Assembly: GCA_036732005.1 (NCBI GenBank)
Contig: DAINDF010000002.1
Location: forward strand, 372,001-436,000
Source: UBA1926 sp036732005
Lineage (GTDB): Bacteria; Planctomycetota; Phycisphaerae; Phycisphaerales; UBA1924
DNA: 64,000 nt
Direction: 5' to 3'
The notes under the pieces were generated by a model. That model saw only the letters and a program-made list of their open reading frames with translations. It was not told the origin of the DNA and did not search any database. The position numbers and the translations under genes were made by a program. This document shows positions 43,425 to 52,271 of the stretch, in pieces. The stretch's first letter is position 1, and every line of letters starts with the position of its first letter.

Positions 43425-43826
43425 ATGGCCATCAACGACCCCATCGCGGACATGCTCACCAGGATCCGCAACGCCTCGCGGAACAAGGCGAAGCATGTCC
43501 CGTGCGTCAACACCAAGGTCTGCCGCGGCATCGCCCAGGCCCTCCAGGACGAAGGCTACATCCAGGGATACGAGGTCATCGACATCCCCGGAAAGTCCGG
43601 CGTCCTCAACATCGCCCTCAAGTACGGGCCCCGCGGCGAGCACATCATCAACCAGCTCACCCGCGCCAGCAAGCCCGGGCGACGCCTCTACAACAAGGTC
43701 CGCGAGATCCCCCGCCCCATGCAGGGACTGGGCATCTCCATCGTCTCCACCAGCCGCGGCGTCATGAGCGACCGCAAGGCCCGCCAGGAGAATGTCGGCG
43801 GCGAGCTCCTCTGCACCGTCCTCTGA
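43425..43826 (+). CDS. rpsH: Ribosomal protein S8 (uS8)
   Basis: A 16S central-domain binder and, in E. coli, the spc operon repressor. The 133-aa product starts NDPIADMLTRIRNASRNKA and ends with GISIVSTSRGVMSDRKAR and VGGELLCTVL, all family features. The start ATG 43425 has AAGGAAC about five bases upstream. Confidence 0.96.
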   Translation: MAINDPIADMLTRIRNASRNKAKHVPCVNTKVCRGIAQALQDEGYIQGYEVIDIPGKSGVLNIALKYGPRGEHIINQLTRASKPGRRLYNKVREIPRPMQGLGISIVSTSRGVMSDRKARQENVGGELLCTVL

Positions 43827-43849
43827 ACCACCAGCACGGCATGGAATCC

Positions 43850-43864
43850 CCGGGCCCCGCCCGG
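43850..43864 (+). promoter_or_regulatory. Intercistronic hairpin rpsH-rplF
   Basis: CCGGGC, loop CCC, GCCCGG in the gap before L6, the same type as the hairpin at 35903. Confidence 0.45.
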
Positions 43865-43892
43865 ACGACGACGACAGCCGAAGGAAAACACG

Positions 43893-44438
43893 ATGTCGAG
43901 AATCGGCAAAAAGCCAGTCCAGGTCCCCAAGGGCGTCAAGGTCGCCGTCGCCGACCGCAGGGTCTCCGTCGAGGGCCCCAAGGGCCGCCTCGAATGGACC
44001 CACCGCCCCGAGGTCACCGTCAACGCCGATGACAAGGCCGTCTCGGTCTCCATCGACGAGGCCCTCCTCGAGGACCGCCGCGCCCGCGCCCTCTGGGGGA
44101 CCACCCGCGCCCTCATCAACAACATGATGACCGGCGTCACCCAGGGCTACGAGAAGAAGATGGAGATCGTCGGCGTCGGCTGGACCGCCGCCGTCAACGG
44201 GCCCAAGCTCAAGCTCAATGTCGGCTACGCCAACCCGATCGAGATGCCCATCCCCCAGGGCCTCAGCGTCGCCGTCGAGAAGCAGCTCATCACCATCACC
44301 GGCCCCGACAAGCAGGCCGTCGGCCAATTCGCCGCCGCCGCCCGCGCCAAGCGCCCCCCCGAGCCCTACAACGGCAAGGGCATCCGCTACGCCGGCGAGG
44401 TCATCCGCAAGAAGGAAGGCAAGCAGTTCGGCAAGTAA
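43893..44438 (+). CDS. rplF: Ribosomal protein L6 (uL6)
   Basis: Sits near the factor-binding site. The 181 aa include MSRIGKKPVQVPKGVKV, RALINNMMTGVTQGYEKKME and the C-terminal RAKRPPEPYNGKGIRYAGE. Standard length. Confidence 0.97.
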   Translation: MSRIGKKPVQVPKGVKVAVADRRVSVEGPKGRLEWTHRPEVTVNADDKAVSVSIDEALLEDRRARALWGTTRALINNMMTGVTQGYEKKMEIVGVGWTAAVNGPKLKLNVGYANPIEMPIPQGLSVAVEKQLITITGPDKQAVGQFAAAARAKRPPEPYNGKGIRYAGEVIRKKEGKQFGK

Positions 44439-44464
44439 GCCGCCACCCTGCAGGACACGACGAC

Positions 44465-44830
44465 ATGGACAAGCAAAAGCACAAAGTAGCTCGTCGCACC
44501 CGCCGGCGCATCGGCATCCGCAAGCGCGTCATCGGAACCGCCGAACGACCCAGGCTCAGCGTCTACCGCTCGCTGAACCACATCTACGCCCAGGTCATCG
44601 ACGACATCTCCGGCCGCACCATCGCCAGCGCCTCCACCCGTGACAAGGAAGTCGCCGTCAAGGACGCCACCGGCAACGCCTCCGCCGCCGCCATCGTCGG
44701 CAAGAAGCTCGCCGAACGCGCCAAGGCCGCCGGCGTCGCCAAGGTCGCCTTCGACCGCGGGGGCTTCAAGTACCACGGCCGCGTCAAGGCACTCGGCGAC
44801 GCCGCCCGCGAGGCCGGCCTCGAGTTCTGA
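44465..44830 (+). CDS. rplR: Ribosomal protein L18 (uL18)
   Basis: Binds 5S rRNA with L5. The 121 aa include RIGIRKRVIGTAERPRLSVY, SLNHIYAQVIDD and the C-terminal FDRGGFKYHGRVKALGDAAR. Standard length. Confidence 0.97.
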   Translation: MDKQKHKVARRTRRRIGIRKRVIGTAERPRLSVYRSLNHIYAQVIDDISGRTIASASTRDKEVAVKDATGNASAAAIVGKKLAERAKAAGVAKVAFDRGGFKYHGRVKALGDAAREAGLEF

Positions 44831-44909
44831 TCACCCAGGAGAGAAGCGGGGGCCCCAGCGGCTCGCAAGGCACGACACCGGGGCGAACGCCCAAGAAGGC
44901 AGCACGGCA

Positions 44910-45623
44910 ATGGCTGAAATGCTCGACGAATCGACCAATCTCGAATCCACCACCGTCAACATCTACCGCTCCAGCGCGACGGTCAAGGGCGGGCGACGCT
45001 TCTCATTCGGCGCCCTCGTCGTCGCCGGCGATCACCGCGGCAAGGTCGGCTACGGCTACGCCAAGAGCAAGGAAGTCCCCACCGCCATCGAGAAGGCCCA
45101 GAAGGAGGCCCGCCGCAGCCTCAAGCCCGTCGCCCTCGCCGGGAAGACCATCCCCCACGAGGTCCAGGGCCGCTTCGGCGCCACCACCGTCCGCCTCCTC
45201 CCCGCCAGCCCCGGCACGGGCGTCGTCGCCGGCGCCACCGTCCGCGCCGTCCTCGAAATGGCCGGCGTCACCGACTGCCTCAGCAAGGTCTACGGCTCGA
45301 GCAACAAGCTCAATGTCATCAAGGCCACCTTCGACGGCATCGCCCAGCTCCGCACCCGCGAGCAGATCGAGGAAATCCGCGGTGTCGACCTCGGCGCCAC
45401 CGACATCGAGGAACGCATCGAGCGCGGCCTCCGCTTCATGCCCAAGACCATCGGCGAGAAGATGCGCGGCCCCGTCAACACCATCGGCCAGGAACGCCGC
45501 GGCGGCGGCGGCCGGGGCGGCCGCGGGGGACGCGGAGGCCCCCGCTTCAGCGACCGTGACTCCGCCGCGCCCGCCACCACCGAACCCACCGGCGACACCG
45601 GCGGCGAAACCGCCTCCAAGTAA
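44910..45623 (+). CDS. rpsE: Ribosomal protein S5 (uS5) with RGG-type tail
   Basis: Takes part in mRNA entry and decoding fidelity. The core has VKGGRRFSFGALVVAGDHRG, SPGTGVVAGATVRAVLEMAG and KVYGSSNKLNVIKA. After residue ~195 a Gly/Arg-rich tail with four RGG repeats and an acidic end make it 237 aa (usual ~165). ATG 44910 follows a 79-base gap. L30, normally next, is missing. Confidence 0.96.
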   Translation: MAEMLDESTNLESTTVNIYRSSATVKGGRRFSFGALVVAGDHRGKVGYGYAKSKEVPTAIEKAQKEARRSLKPVALAGKTIPHEVQGRFGATTVRLLPASPGTGVVAGATVRAVLEMAGVTDCLSKVYGSSNKLNVIKATFDGIAQLRTREQIEEIRGVDLGATDIEERIERGLRFMPKTIGEKMRGPVNTIGQERRGGGGRGGRGGRGGPRFSDRDSAAPATTEPTGDTGGETASK

Positions 45624-45673
45624 CACGATCCCCGCGATCCGCGGATGAACCGAACCGCAAGGGACCTCGAGCC

Positions 45674-46285
45674 ATGATGATCCACGACATCACCGCCCTC
45701 GCCGGCAAGTACAAGAACCGCAAGCGCATCGGCCGCGGCAAGGGCTCCGGCACCGGCAAGCGCTCCGGCCGAGGCCAGAAGGGCGCCGGCGCCCGCAGCG
45801 GCACCTCCACCCGCTTCCAGTTCGAGGGCGGGCAGATGCCATACTTCCGCCGGATGCCCAAGTTCGGCTTCTCCAACGCCAACTTCCGCTCCGTCTTCTG
45901 GCTCGTCAACCTCCGCCAGATCATCTCCCACCCCGAGTTCGCCAAGGGCGGCGTCGTCAACGAGCAGACCCTCGTCGCCGCCGGCCTCGTCCGCGACGAC
46001 AGCCGCGACATCAAGATCCTCGGCGATCTCCCCGAGGGCCAATCCGAACTCAAGGTCAAGCTCCAGGTCACCGCCCACCGCGTCACCGACCCCGCCCGCC
46101 GCCTCATCGAGGCCGCCGGCGGCTCGGTCACCGAACTCGGCACCCGCCGTGACCGTGTCCGCGGCATCGACCGCAACACCGACGACCGCGTCCCGACCAA
46201 CCAGACCAAGAAGGCAAAGCGCCGCGCCTTCCAGCAGGCCAAGGCCGAGGCCGCCTCCCGCGGCGAGGCCCTCAAGAAGAAGTAA
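45674..46285 (+). CDS. rplO: Ribosomal protein L15 (uL15), C-terminally extended
   Basis: A 23S assembly protein. The Gly/Arg-rich start RIGRGKGSGTGKRSGRGQKG and QMPYFRRMPKFGFSN identify it. It is 203 aa rather than about 145, with a basic Lys/Arg/Ala tail after residue ~155. It directly follows S5. Confidence 0.95.
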   Translation: MMIHDITALAGKYKNRKRIGRGKGSGTGKRSGRGQKGAGARSGTSTRFQFEGGQMPYFRRMPKFGFSNANFRSVFWLVNLRQIISHPEFAKGGVVNEQTLVAAGLVRDDSRDIKILGDLPEGQSELKVKLQVTAHRVTDPARRLIEAAGGSVTELGTRRDRVRGIDRNTDDRVPTNQTKKAKRRAFQQAKAEAASRGEALKKK

Positions 46286-46399
46286 TCCCTCGATTCTGCC
46301 CGCGGCGGCCGCCGTCCCAGCACGCCGGCCTACCGTCCCGGCGGGCCGGAGCGACGCGGAAGGACCCGCCATCGTTCAGGCTCCCTCGAGAGGCCCAAG

Positions 46400-47824
46400 G
46401 TGAACATTTTTTCAACCATCGCCAATGTCTTCAGCATCAAGGAGCTGCGGGACAAGCTCCTCTTCACGCTGGGCATGCTCGCCGTCTACCGCATCGGCTT
46501 CTGGATCCCCCTCCCGGGCGTCAACCAGTCCGTCCTCGTCGAGTACTTCCAACGCGCCGCCGCCGAGGGCAGCGCCGCCGGCCGCGCCGCCCAGTTCGTC
46601 GCCATCTTCTCCGGCGGTGCGTTCGGCCAATCCACCATCTTCGGCCTGGGCATCATGCCCTACATCTCCGCCGCCATCATCTTCCAGATCCTCGGCTCCG
46701 TCCTCGAACCCCTCAAACGCCTCCGCGAGGAAGGCCCCACCGGGCAGCAGAAGATCCAGGAATGGACCCGCTACTGCACCGTCGCCCTCTGCATCGTCCA
46801 GGCCATCGGCTGGCTCGTCTTCATCACCTCCCAGGGAATGGTCTACGCCAACTGGGCCGCCAACCCCATCTGGTGGGTCATGGCGACCGCCGCCCTCACC
46901 GCCGGAACCGTCTTCCTCATGTGGCTCGGTGAGCAGATCGACCGCTTCGGCATCGGCAACGGCGTCAGCCTCATCATCACCGCCGGCATCCTCACCGGAA
47001 TGCCCGGCGCCATCACCTGGGTCATCCAGAACTTCGACGCCGGGGACCCACAGAAACTCGGGTGGATCGAGCTGATGCTCCTCGTCGGCGGGTTCATCCT
47101 CGTCGTCGCCGGCAGCGTCGTCCTCACCGTCGCCCAGCGACGAATCCCCGTCCAGCAGGCCAAGCACACCCGCGGGCGCCGCGTCTACGGCGGGCAGCGC
47201 TCCTACCTCCCCCTCAAGATCAACCACGGCGGCGTGATGCCCATCATCTTCGCCTCCTCCCTCATGGTCTTCCCCAATGTCATCCTCTCCGGCCTCCACG
47301 ACGCCGCACGCAACGCCCAGCAAGCCAACCCCGGCACCTGGATGGCCTCCGACTGGTGGTACTCCCTCACCCAGTGGCTCGGCAACAACTTCGCCATGGG
47401 CGAGTTCCCCTATGTCGTCGTCTACATCCTCATGGTCTTCTTCTTCTCCTACTTCTGGATCACCATCCAGTTCAACCCCGAGGAAATGTCCAAGCAGCTC
47501 CGCGACCACGGCTCGTTCATCCCGGGCCTCCGACCCGGCCCCCGGACCGCCGAGTACCTCGAGACCGTCATGGAGCGCATCACCTATGTCGGCTCCGCAT
47601 TCCTCTCCCTCATCGCCGTCCTCCCTATGGTCGTCAACAAGGCCCTCAACATCGATTTCACCGTGACGCAGTTCCTCGGCGGCACGGGCCTGCTCATCGT
47701 CGTCAATGTCTGCCTCGACTTCCTCCAGCGCATCGAGGCCAACCTCCTCATGCGGAACTACGCCGGCTTCCTCGGTGGTCAGGACGACGGCAAGGCCCCC
47801 AAGCTCCGCGGCCCCAGGGCCTGA
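46400..47824 (+). CDS. secY: Protein translocase subunit SecY
   Basis: The channel subunit of the Sec translocon with ten membrane helices (474 aa). Family features are RIGFWIPLPGVN, the plug region after FSGGAFGQSTIFGLGIMPYI (shortened), RIPVQQAKHTRGRRVYGG, SYLPLKINHGGVMPIIFAS and the C-terminal loop FIPGLRPGPRTAEYLE. The start is GTG 46400 with AGAGGCCCAAG upstream. Adenylate kinase, Map and IF-1 genes do not follow. Confidence 0.97.
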   Translation: MNIFSTIANVFSIKELRDKLLFTLGMLAVYRIGFWIPLPGVNQSVLVEYFQRAAAEGSAAGRAAQFVAIFSGGAFGQSTIFGLGIMPYISAAIIFQILGSVLEPLKRLREEGPTGQQKIQEWTRYCTVALCIVQAIGWLVFITSQGMVYANWAANPIWWVMATAALTAGTVFLMWLGEQIDRFGIGNGVSLIITAGILTGMPGAITWVIQNFDAGDPQKLGWIELMLLVGGFILVVAGSVVLTVAQRRIPVQQAKHTRGRRVYGGQRSYLPLKINHGGVMPIIFASSLMVFPNVILSGLHDAARNAQQANPGTWMASDWWYSLTQWLGNNFAMGEFPYVVVYILMVFFFSYFWITIQFNPEEMSKQLRDHGSFIPGLRPGPRTAEYLETVMERITYVGSAFLSLIAVLPMVVNKALNIDFTVTQFLGGTGLLIVVNVCLDFLQRIEANLLMRNYAGFLGGQDDGKAPKLRGPRA

Positions 47825-47872
47825 CGAGCCCAAGGCCGCCCAAAAATCCGCCCGGGCCCGCGCCCGCGACGG

Positions 47873-47901
47873 CTGACTCGTGCCTGCCCGGGGCCTATAC
47901 T
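47873..47901 (+). promoter_or_regulatory. Internal promoter before rpmJ
   Basis: CTGACT (47873-47878), 17 bases, TATACT (47896-47901), about 97 bases before the L36 ATG. The leader has a 6-bp hairpin ACGGGG/CCCCGT. It would drive rpmJ-rpsM-rpsK-rpoA-rplQ separately. Confidence 0.7.
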
Positions 47902-47997
47902 CTGTGTTCCCCAGGCAGGGGTGTGGACGGGGATTCTGTCCCCGTTCGAGACAAACAAACGAAAACCGATCAGGGATTGTCCCGGGCGGGTGAGGCA

Positions 47998-48114
47998 ATG
48001 AAGGTCAAGGCGAGTGTCAAGCGGGTCTGCAACCAGTGCCAGGTCGTCCGCCGCAAGGGCAAGGTCCGCGTGATCTGCAAGGCCGACCCCAAGCACAAGC
48101 AGGTCCAGGGCTGA
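47998..48114 (+). CDS. rpmJ: Ribosomal protein L36 (bL36)
   Basis: A 38-aa zinc-ribbon protein (MKVKASVKRVCNQCQ, then VICKADPKHKQ). The C-C-C-H zinc ligands are kept, unlike those of S14 in this operon. GGGTGAGGCA precedes the ATG. It opens the second transcription unit. Confidence 0.97.
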   Translation: MKVKASVKRVCNQCQVVRRKGKVRVICKADPKHKQVQG

Positions 48115-48133
48115 TCCCAGCCGAGCGAACCAC

Positions 48134-48152
48134 CCCGGGCCCCGCGCCCGGG
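48134..48152 (+). promoter_or_regulatory. Intercistronic hairpin rpmJ-rpsM
   Basis: CCCGGGC (48134-48140) pairs with GCCCGGG (48146-48152), loop CCCGC, in the 68-base gap. Confidence 0.5.
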
Positions 48153-48182
48153 TTCGCCCCCGAGGCGGAATAGGAGTCCACA

Positions 48183-48560
48183 GTGCCGCGTATCGCAGGT
48201 ATCGATGTCCCGGACAAGAAGAAGGTCCTCTTCGCCCTCCAGTACATCCACGGGATCGGCCCCAAGTTCGCCGCCGACATCCTCGCCGAGGCCCAGATCG
48301 ACCCTGACCTCCGCGCCAACGAGTTGAACGAGCTCCAGGTCGCCCAGCTCAACGGCATCATCGACTCCTCATACCTCGTCGAGGGCGCCCTCCGCCGCCA
48401 GGTCCAGCAGAACATCCAGCGCCTCCGCGACATCCGCTGCTACCGCGGCGAACGCCACCGCGCCGGCCTGCCCACCCGCGGCCAACGCACCCGATGCAAC
48501 GCACGCACCCGCAAGGGCAAGAAGAAGACCGTCGCCGGCAAGAAGGGCGTCAAGGGCTGA
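48183..48560 (+). CDS. rpsM: Ribosomal protein S13 (uS13)
   Basis: A 30S head protein at the subunit interface. The 125 aa begin PRIAGIDVPDKKKVLFALQY (GTG start), with GIGPKFAADIL and the basic tail GLPTRGQRTRCNARTRKGKK. Normal length. Confidence 0.97.
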   Translation: MPRIAGIDVPDKKKVLFALQYIHGIGPKFAADILAEAQIDPDLRANELNELQVAQLNGIIDSSYLVEGALRRQVQQNIQRLRDIRCYRGERHRAGLPTRGQRTRCNARTRKGKKKTVAGKKGVKG

Positions 48561-48676
48561 TCCCCGGGGCACGCCCACCCCGCTGACCCGCCCGGTTAAT
48601 ACCGAGCGTTTCCAGCACAACCCACTCGTCAGGGCCCAGCCCGGTTCTCCGGGAAGTGGACCCGCCAGGAGCGAGC

Positions 48677-49057
48677 ATGGCAAAGCAGAAGCAGAAGAAG
48701 ATCCGAAAGAATGTCGTCCGCGGCATCGCCCACATCAAGGCGACCCAGAACAACACCATCGTCACCATCACCGACACCAACGGCGAGGCCCTCGCCTGGG
48801 ACTCGGCCGGAACGATCGGATTCAAGGGCGCCCGAAAGTCGACCCCCTTCGCCGCCACCCGCGCAGGCGAGCAGGTCGGCCAGAAGGTCCGCAAGATGGG
48901 CATGACCGAGATCGAGGTCAAGATCACCGGCACCGGGGCGGGTCGCGAGTCCGCCGTCCAGGGCATGGTCTCCACCGGCCTCCGTGTCACCGCCATCGAG
49001 GACCACACCCCCGTTCCCCACAACGGCTGCCGCCCACGCAAGAAGCGTCGCGTCTGA
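48677..49057 (+). CDS. rpsK: Ribosomal protein S11 (uS11)
   Basis: Forms part of the 30S platform. The 126 aa have GIAHIKATQNNTIVTITD, the FKGARKSTPFAATRAGE block and the C-terminal HNGCRPRKKRRV. AGGAG precedes the ATG at 48677. S4, its usual partner downstream, is absent; rpoA follows. Confidence 0.97.
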   Translation: MAKQKQKKIRKNVVRGIAHIKATQNNTIVTITDTNGEALAWDSAGTIGFKGARKSTPFAATRAGEQVGQKVRKMGMTEIEVKITGTGAGRESAVQGMVSTGLRVTAIEDHTPVPHNGCRPRKKRRV

Positions 49058-49225
49058 TCCGACGCCCGCTCCCGTCCACGCCCCGGACCTCGTTTCGGGG
49101 CAAACCCCCGTCGTGAACAGATGGCCGGCCCCAAGCAGCGGGGGGGCCAGGCCGAGAGTCACGAGCGGGACCGGTTCCAAAGGCACCGCTGCATGAGCCG
49201 CCGACGCGCGGCAGAGGTGGATTCA

Positions 49226-50233
49226 ATGCGAGTCAGATGGCGCGGTCTCGAACTCCCCACCAGGGTCGTCTCCGATCCCAAGTTCGCCCACAGCAACTAC
49301 GGACGGTTCATGATCGAGCCGTTCGAGCGAGGCTTCGGCACCACGATCGGCAACAGCCTCCGCCGTGTCCTCCTCTCCTCGCTCGAGGGCGCCGCCGTGG
49401 TCTCCGTCAAGATCAAGGGCGTCGAGCACGAGTTCTCCAGCATCCCCGGCGTCATGGAGGATGTCACCGACATCGTCCTCAACATCAAGAACCTCGTCGT
49501 CCGCCTCGAGGGCGACGAGCCCCGCGAGATGCGCCTCGCCGCCCAGGGCCCGGGCGATGTCACCGCCGATCTCATCGAGGCCGGCCCCGACATCGAGATC
49601 GTCAACAAGGACCTCGTCCTCTGCACCCTCACCGACGAGGTCGCCTTCGAGATGGACCTCAAGGTCGCCCGGGGCCGGGGCTATGTCCCCGCCGCCGAGC
49701 AGTACAAGGCCCAGGACGAGCAGGAGATCGGCGTCATCCCCGTCGACGCCATCTACAGCCCCGTCCAGCGCGTCCGCTACAAGGTCGAGGAGACCCGCGT
49801 CGGGCAGCGCACCAACTACGACCGTCTCCTCATGGAGATCTGGACCGACGGCACCGTCTCCCCAGAGATGGCGCTCGTCGAGGCCGCCAAGATCCTCCGC
49901 AAGCACCTCAATCCCTTCGTCCAGTACTTCGAACTCGGCCAGGAGCGCGTCAGCGAGGAAGCCGCCGCCGCCGCGGGCGTCGACGAGGACCTCATCCGCA
50001 AGCTCAACATGCCCCTCACCGAGCTCGACCTCTCCGTCCGCGCCAGCAATTGCCTCGAATCCGCGCGGATCGACACCGTTGCCCAACTCGTCGTCATGTC
50101 CGATCAGGACCTGCTCAAGCTCCGCTCCTTCGGCAGGACATCCCTCCGCGAAGTCAAGCGAAAGCTCGCCGACCTGAGCCTCGAGCTGGCCATGGAACTC
50201 CCCGAAGGTTATCAGTTGCCCAAGGCCGAATAA
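49226..50233 (+). CDS. rpoA: RNA polymerase alpha subunit
   Basis: 335 aa. The N-terminal domain (about 1-230) has the dimerisation phrases IEPFERGFGTTIGNSLRRVL and SIPGVMEDVTDIVLNIK. The C-terminal domain (about 255-325) has LDLSVRASNCLESARI and LKLRSFGRTSLREVKRKL, which contact UP elements and activators. I set the start at ATG 49226 (MRVRWRG), with AGAGGTGG about six bases upstream; an in-frame ATG at 49121 leads through non-conserved basic sequence. Confidence 0.96.
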   Translation: MRVRWRGLELPTRVVSDPKFAHSNYGRFMIEPFERGFGTTIGNSLRRVLLSSLEGAAVVSVKIKGVEHEFSSIPGVMEDVTDIVLNIKNLVVRLEGDEPREMRLAAQGPGDVTADLIEAGPDIEIVNKDLVLCTLTDEVAFEMDLKVARGRGYVPAAEQYKAQDEQEIGVIPVDAIYSPVQRVRYKVEETRVGQRTNYDRLLMEIWTDGTVSPEMALVEAAKILRKHLNPFVQYFELGQERVSEEAAAAAGVDEDLIRKLNMPLTELDLSVRASNCLESARIDTVAQLVVMSDQDLLKLRSFGRTSLREVKRKLADLSLELAMELPEGYQLPKAE

Positions 50234-50292
50234 GGCCGAACCGCGGGCACACGCCCGCGACAGCGGGGGCCCACGCCCCGGAGGATCTCACG

Positions 50293-50913
50293 ATGCGTCA
50301 CCGCAAGGCAGGCTACAAGCTCGGGCGCACAACCGCCCACCGAGAGGCCATGCTCCGCAACATGGCCGCCAGCCTCTTCGAGCACGGCCAGATCACCACC
50401 ACGATCCCCAAGGCGAAGGCCCTCCAGCCCTTCGTCGAGAAGATCGTCACCAAGGCCAAGAAGGGCGATGTCCACAACCGCCGCCTCGTCGCCGCCATGC
50501 TCGGCGGCGACCGCCGCGCGTTCGCGTGGTCCCACATCCCCAAGAACGCCTCCGAAGACGAGCGCCAGGCCATCGACGATCGCCGCGAGCGTGCCCAGGC
50601 CTTCTTCGATATCCCCGAGGCCACCGAGGTCGAGCGGAACCGCTACGGCGAACTCCGCAAGGCCCCCAAGATCGTCCGCCACATCTTCGAGAATGTCGCC
50701 CCGCGATTCGAGGACCGCAAGGGCGGCTACACCCGCATCGTCAAGCTCGGCCGCCGACGCATCGGCGACGGCGGCGAACTCTGCGTCATCCAGTTCTGCG
50801 GTGCCGAGGAAGGCCCCGAGATCGGCGGCCGCCCCTCCGGCCGCCGCCGCCAGGCCGACAAGCGGGCCGCATACGCCGCCAAGCTCCAGAAGGCCGCCCC
50901 GGCCGCCGAGTAA
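50293..50913 (+). CDS. rplQ: Ribosomal protein L17 (bL17), enlarged
   Basis: Found near the tunnel exit. MRHRKAGYKLGRTTAHREAM and MAASLFEHGQITTTIPKAKA are the family's start. At 206 aa it exceeds the usual ~120: an insertion of about 50 residues follows the LVAAMLGG segment (residues ~75-125) before VRHIFENVAPRFEDRKGGYT, and a basic tail follows. It ends the operon before a strong terminator. Confidence 0.95.
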   Translation: MRHRKAGYKLGRTTAHREAMLRNMAASLFEHGQITTTIPKAKALQPFVEKIVTKAKKGDVHNRRLVAAMLGGDRRAFAWSHIPKNASEDERQAIDDRRERAQAFFDIPEATEVERNRYGELRKAPKIVRHIFENVAPRFEDRKGGYTRIVKLGRRRIGDGGELCVIQFCGAEEGPEIGGRPSGRRRQADKRAAYAAKLQKAAPAAE

Positions 50914-50933
50914 CCCCACCCCGTTTCCACCGA

Positions 50934-50960
50934 GGGCCCGCCTCCGAGCGGGCCCTTTTT
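50934..50960 (+). terminator. Terminator at the end of the ribosomal operon
   Basis: GGGCCCGC (50934-50941), loop CTCCGA, GCGGGCCC (50948-50955), then five T. It lies 20 bases after the rplQ stop and directly before the pheS promoter. Confidence 0.92.
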
Positions 50961-50972
50961 CATTCCCACGAC

Positions 50973-50978
50973 TACCAT
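50973..50978 (+). promoter_or_regulatory. -10 hexamer TACCAT, candidate leaderless start of pheS
   Basis: TACCAT ends five bases before the GTG of pheS and 13 bases after the operon terminator, so pheS must be started separately. Confidence 0.55.
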
Positions 50979-50983
50979 CGCCC

Positions 50984-52018
50984 GTGCTCAACCAACTCAA
51001 TCAACTCGAAGCCGAAGCACTCGCCACGCTCACCGCCTGCCAAGACGCCGCGGCGCTCGAAGCCTGGCGCATCGCCAACCTCGGCTCCAAGGGGCGCATC
51101 AAGGAACTGATGGCCGCCCTCAAGGATGTCCCCAAGCAGGACAAGGCCGCCGTCGGCAAACGCCTCAACGAGGTCAAGCAGGCCATCGAGTCCGCCTTCG
51201 AATCCCGCAAGGCCGACCTCGGCGCCCCGGCCCACACCCCCGCGGGCCCCGCGCTCGACATCACCGAGCCCGGCCTCGTCCGCTCCGCCCACCTCGGCCG
51301 CAGCCACATCATCACCCGCGTCATCGACGAACTTACCGAGGTCTTCGGCCGCATGGGCTTCACCGTCGCCGAGGGCCCCGAGCTCGAAGACGACGAGCAC
51401 AACTTCGTCAAACTCAACATCCCCCCCGAGCACCCCGCCCGAGACCCCATCGACAACTTCTATGTCGACGACCCCGACAAGGTCCGCGCCCCGCGCATGC
51501 TCCGCAGCCAGACCTCGACCGTCCAGATCCGCACCATGGAGGACGCCGTCGCCAAGGGGTGGGGGCCCCCCATCAAGATCGTCTCCCCGGGCCGCGTCTA
51601 CCGCCCCGACACCGTCGACGCTACACACTCCTTCATGTTCCATCAGATCGAGGGCCTCTACATCGACCGCGGCGTCTCGATGATCGACCTCAAGACCACC
51701 CTCATGCAGTTCGCCCACGCCTACTTCGGGCCCGCCGCCGACATCCGCCTCCGCCCCTCCTTCTTCCCCTTCACCGAGCCCTCCGCCGAACTCGACATGA
51801 TGATCGCACTCAAGCCCGGCGAGCCCGCCCGATGGATCGAACTCGGCGGCTGCGGCATGGTCGACCCCGCCGTCCTCGAAGTCTGCGGCATCGACCCCGA
51901 GGTCTGGACCGGCTTCGCCTTCGGCTTCGGCATCGAACGCATCGCCATGGGCCGCTACGGCATCCCCGACATCCGCATGCTCTTCGAGAACGATGTCCGC
52001 TTCCTCGCCCAGCTCTGA
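50984..52018 (+). CDS. pheS: Phenylalanyl-tRNA synthetase alpha subunit
   Basis: 344 aa. The N-terminal coiled coil (about 1-85) binds tRNA. The catalytic core has class II motif 1 (about FGRMGFTVAEGPELEDDEHN), motif 2 SPGRVYRPDTVDATHSFMFH and motif 3 GFAFGFGIERIAMGRYGIPD. The usual partner pheT does not follow. The start is GTG 50984. The enzyme charges tRNA-Phe as an alpha2-beta2 tetramer. Confidence 0.97.
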   Translation: MLNQLNQLEAEALATLTACQDAAALEAWRIANLGSKGRIKELMAALKDVPKQDKAAVGKRLNEVKQAIESAFESRKADLGAPAHTPAGPALDITEPGLVRSAHLGRSHIITRVIDELTEVFGRMGFTVAEGPELEDDEHNFVKLNIPPEHPARDPIDNFYVDDPDKVRAPRMLRSQTSTVQIRTMEDAVAKGWGPPIKIVSPGRVYRPDTVDATHSFMFHQIEGLYIDRGVSMIDLKTTLMQFAHAYFGPAADIRLRPSFFPFTEPSAELDMMIALKPGEPARWIELGGCGMVDPAVLEVCGIDPEVWTGFAFGFGIERIAMGRYGIPDIRMLFENDVRFLAQL

Positions 52019-52046
52019 CACGGACTGAGGGTGTTCGCCCCCCACC

Positions 52047-52084
52047 CCGGTGCCACCACCCGCCGCGCCAGCGGCGCGTGGTGC
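52047..52084 (+). repeat. REP-like palindrome, copy 2
   Basis: CCGGTGCCACCACCCGCC, GCGCCA, GCGGCGCGTGGTGC: same element as 52845-52884 with one base different in the loop. It lies 28 bases after pheS. Confidence 0.8.
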
Positions 52085-52271
52085 AACCCGCGCGCTTGCA
52101 TTGAGCCTCCACCCGGGCAAGACCCCGAAGCCCAAACAACGGGCCGCCCCCCTTGCCAACACGCCTCCGCACCCCCGCCCGCGCGGGATTCCCCGACAAT
52201 CCCGCCCGAGCCGCAATCACGCCCCTCCGGATCCCAATGACCGGTAGACTCATCCCGGGAAAGGAGCCCCC

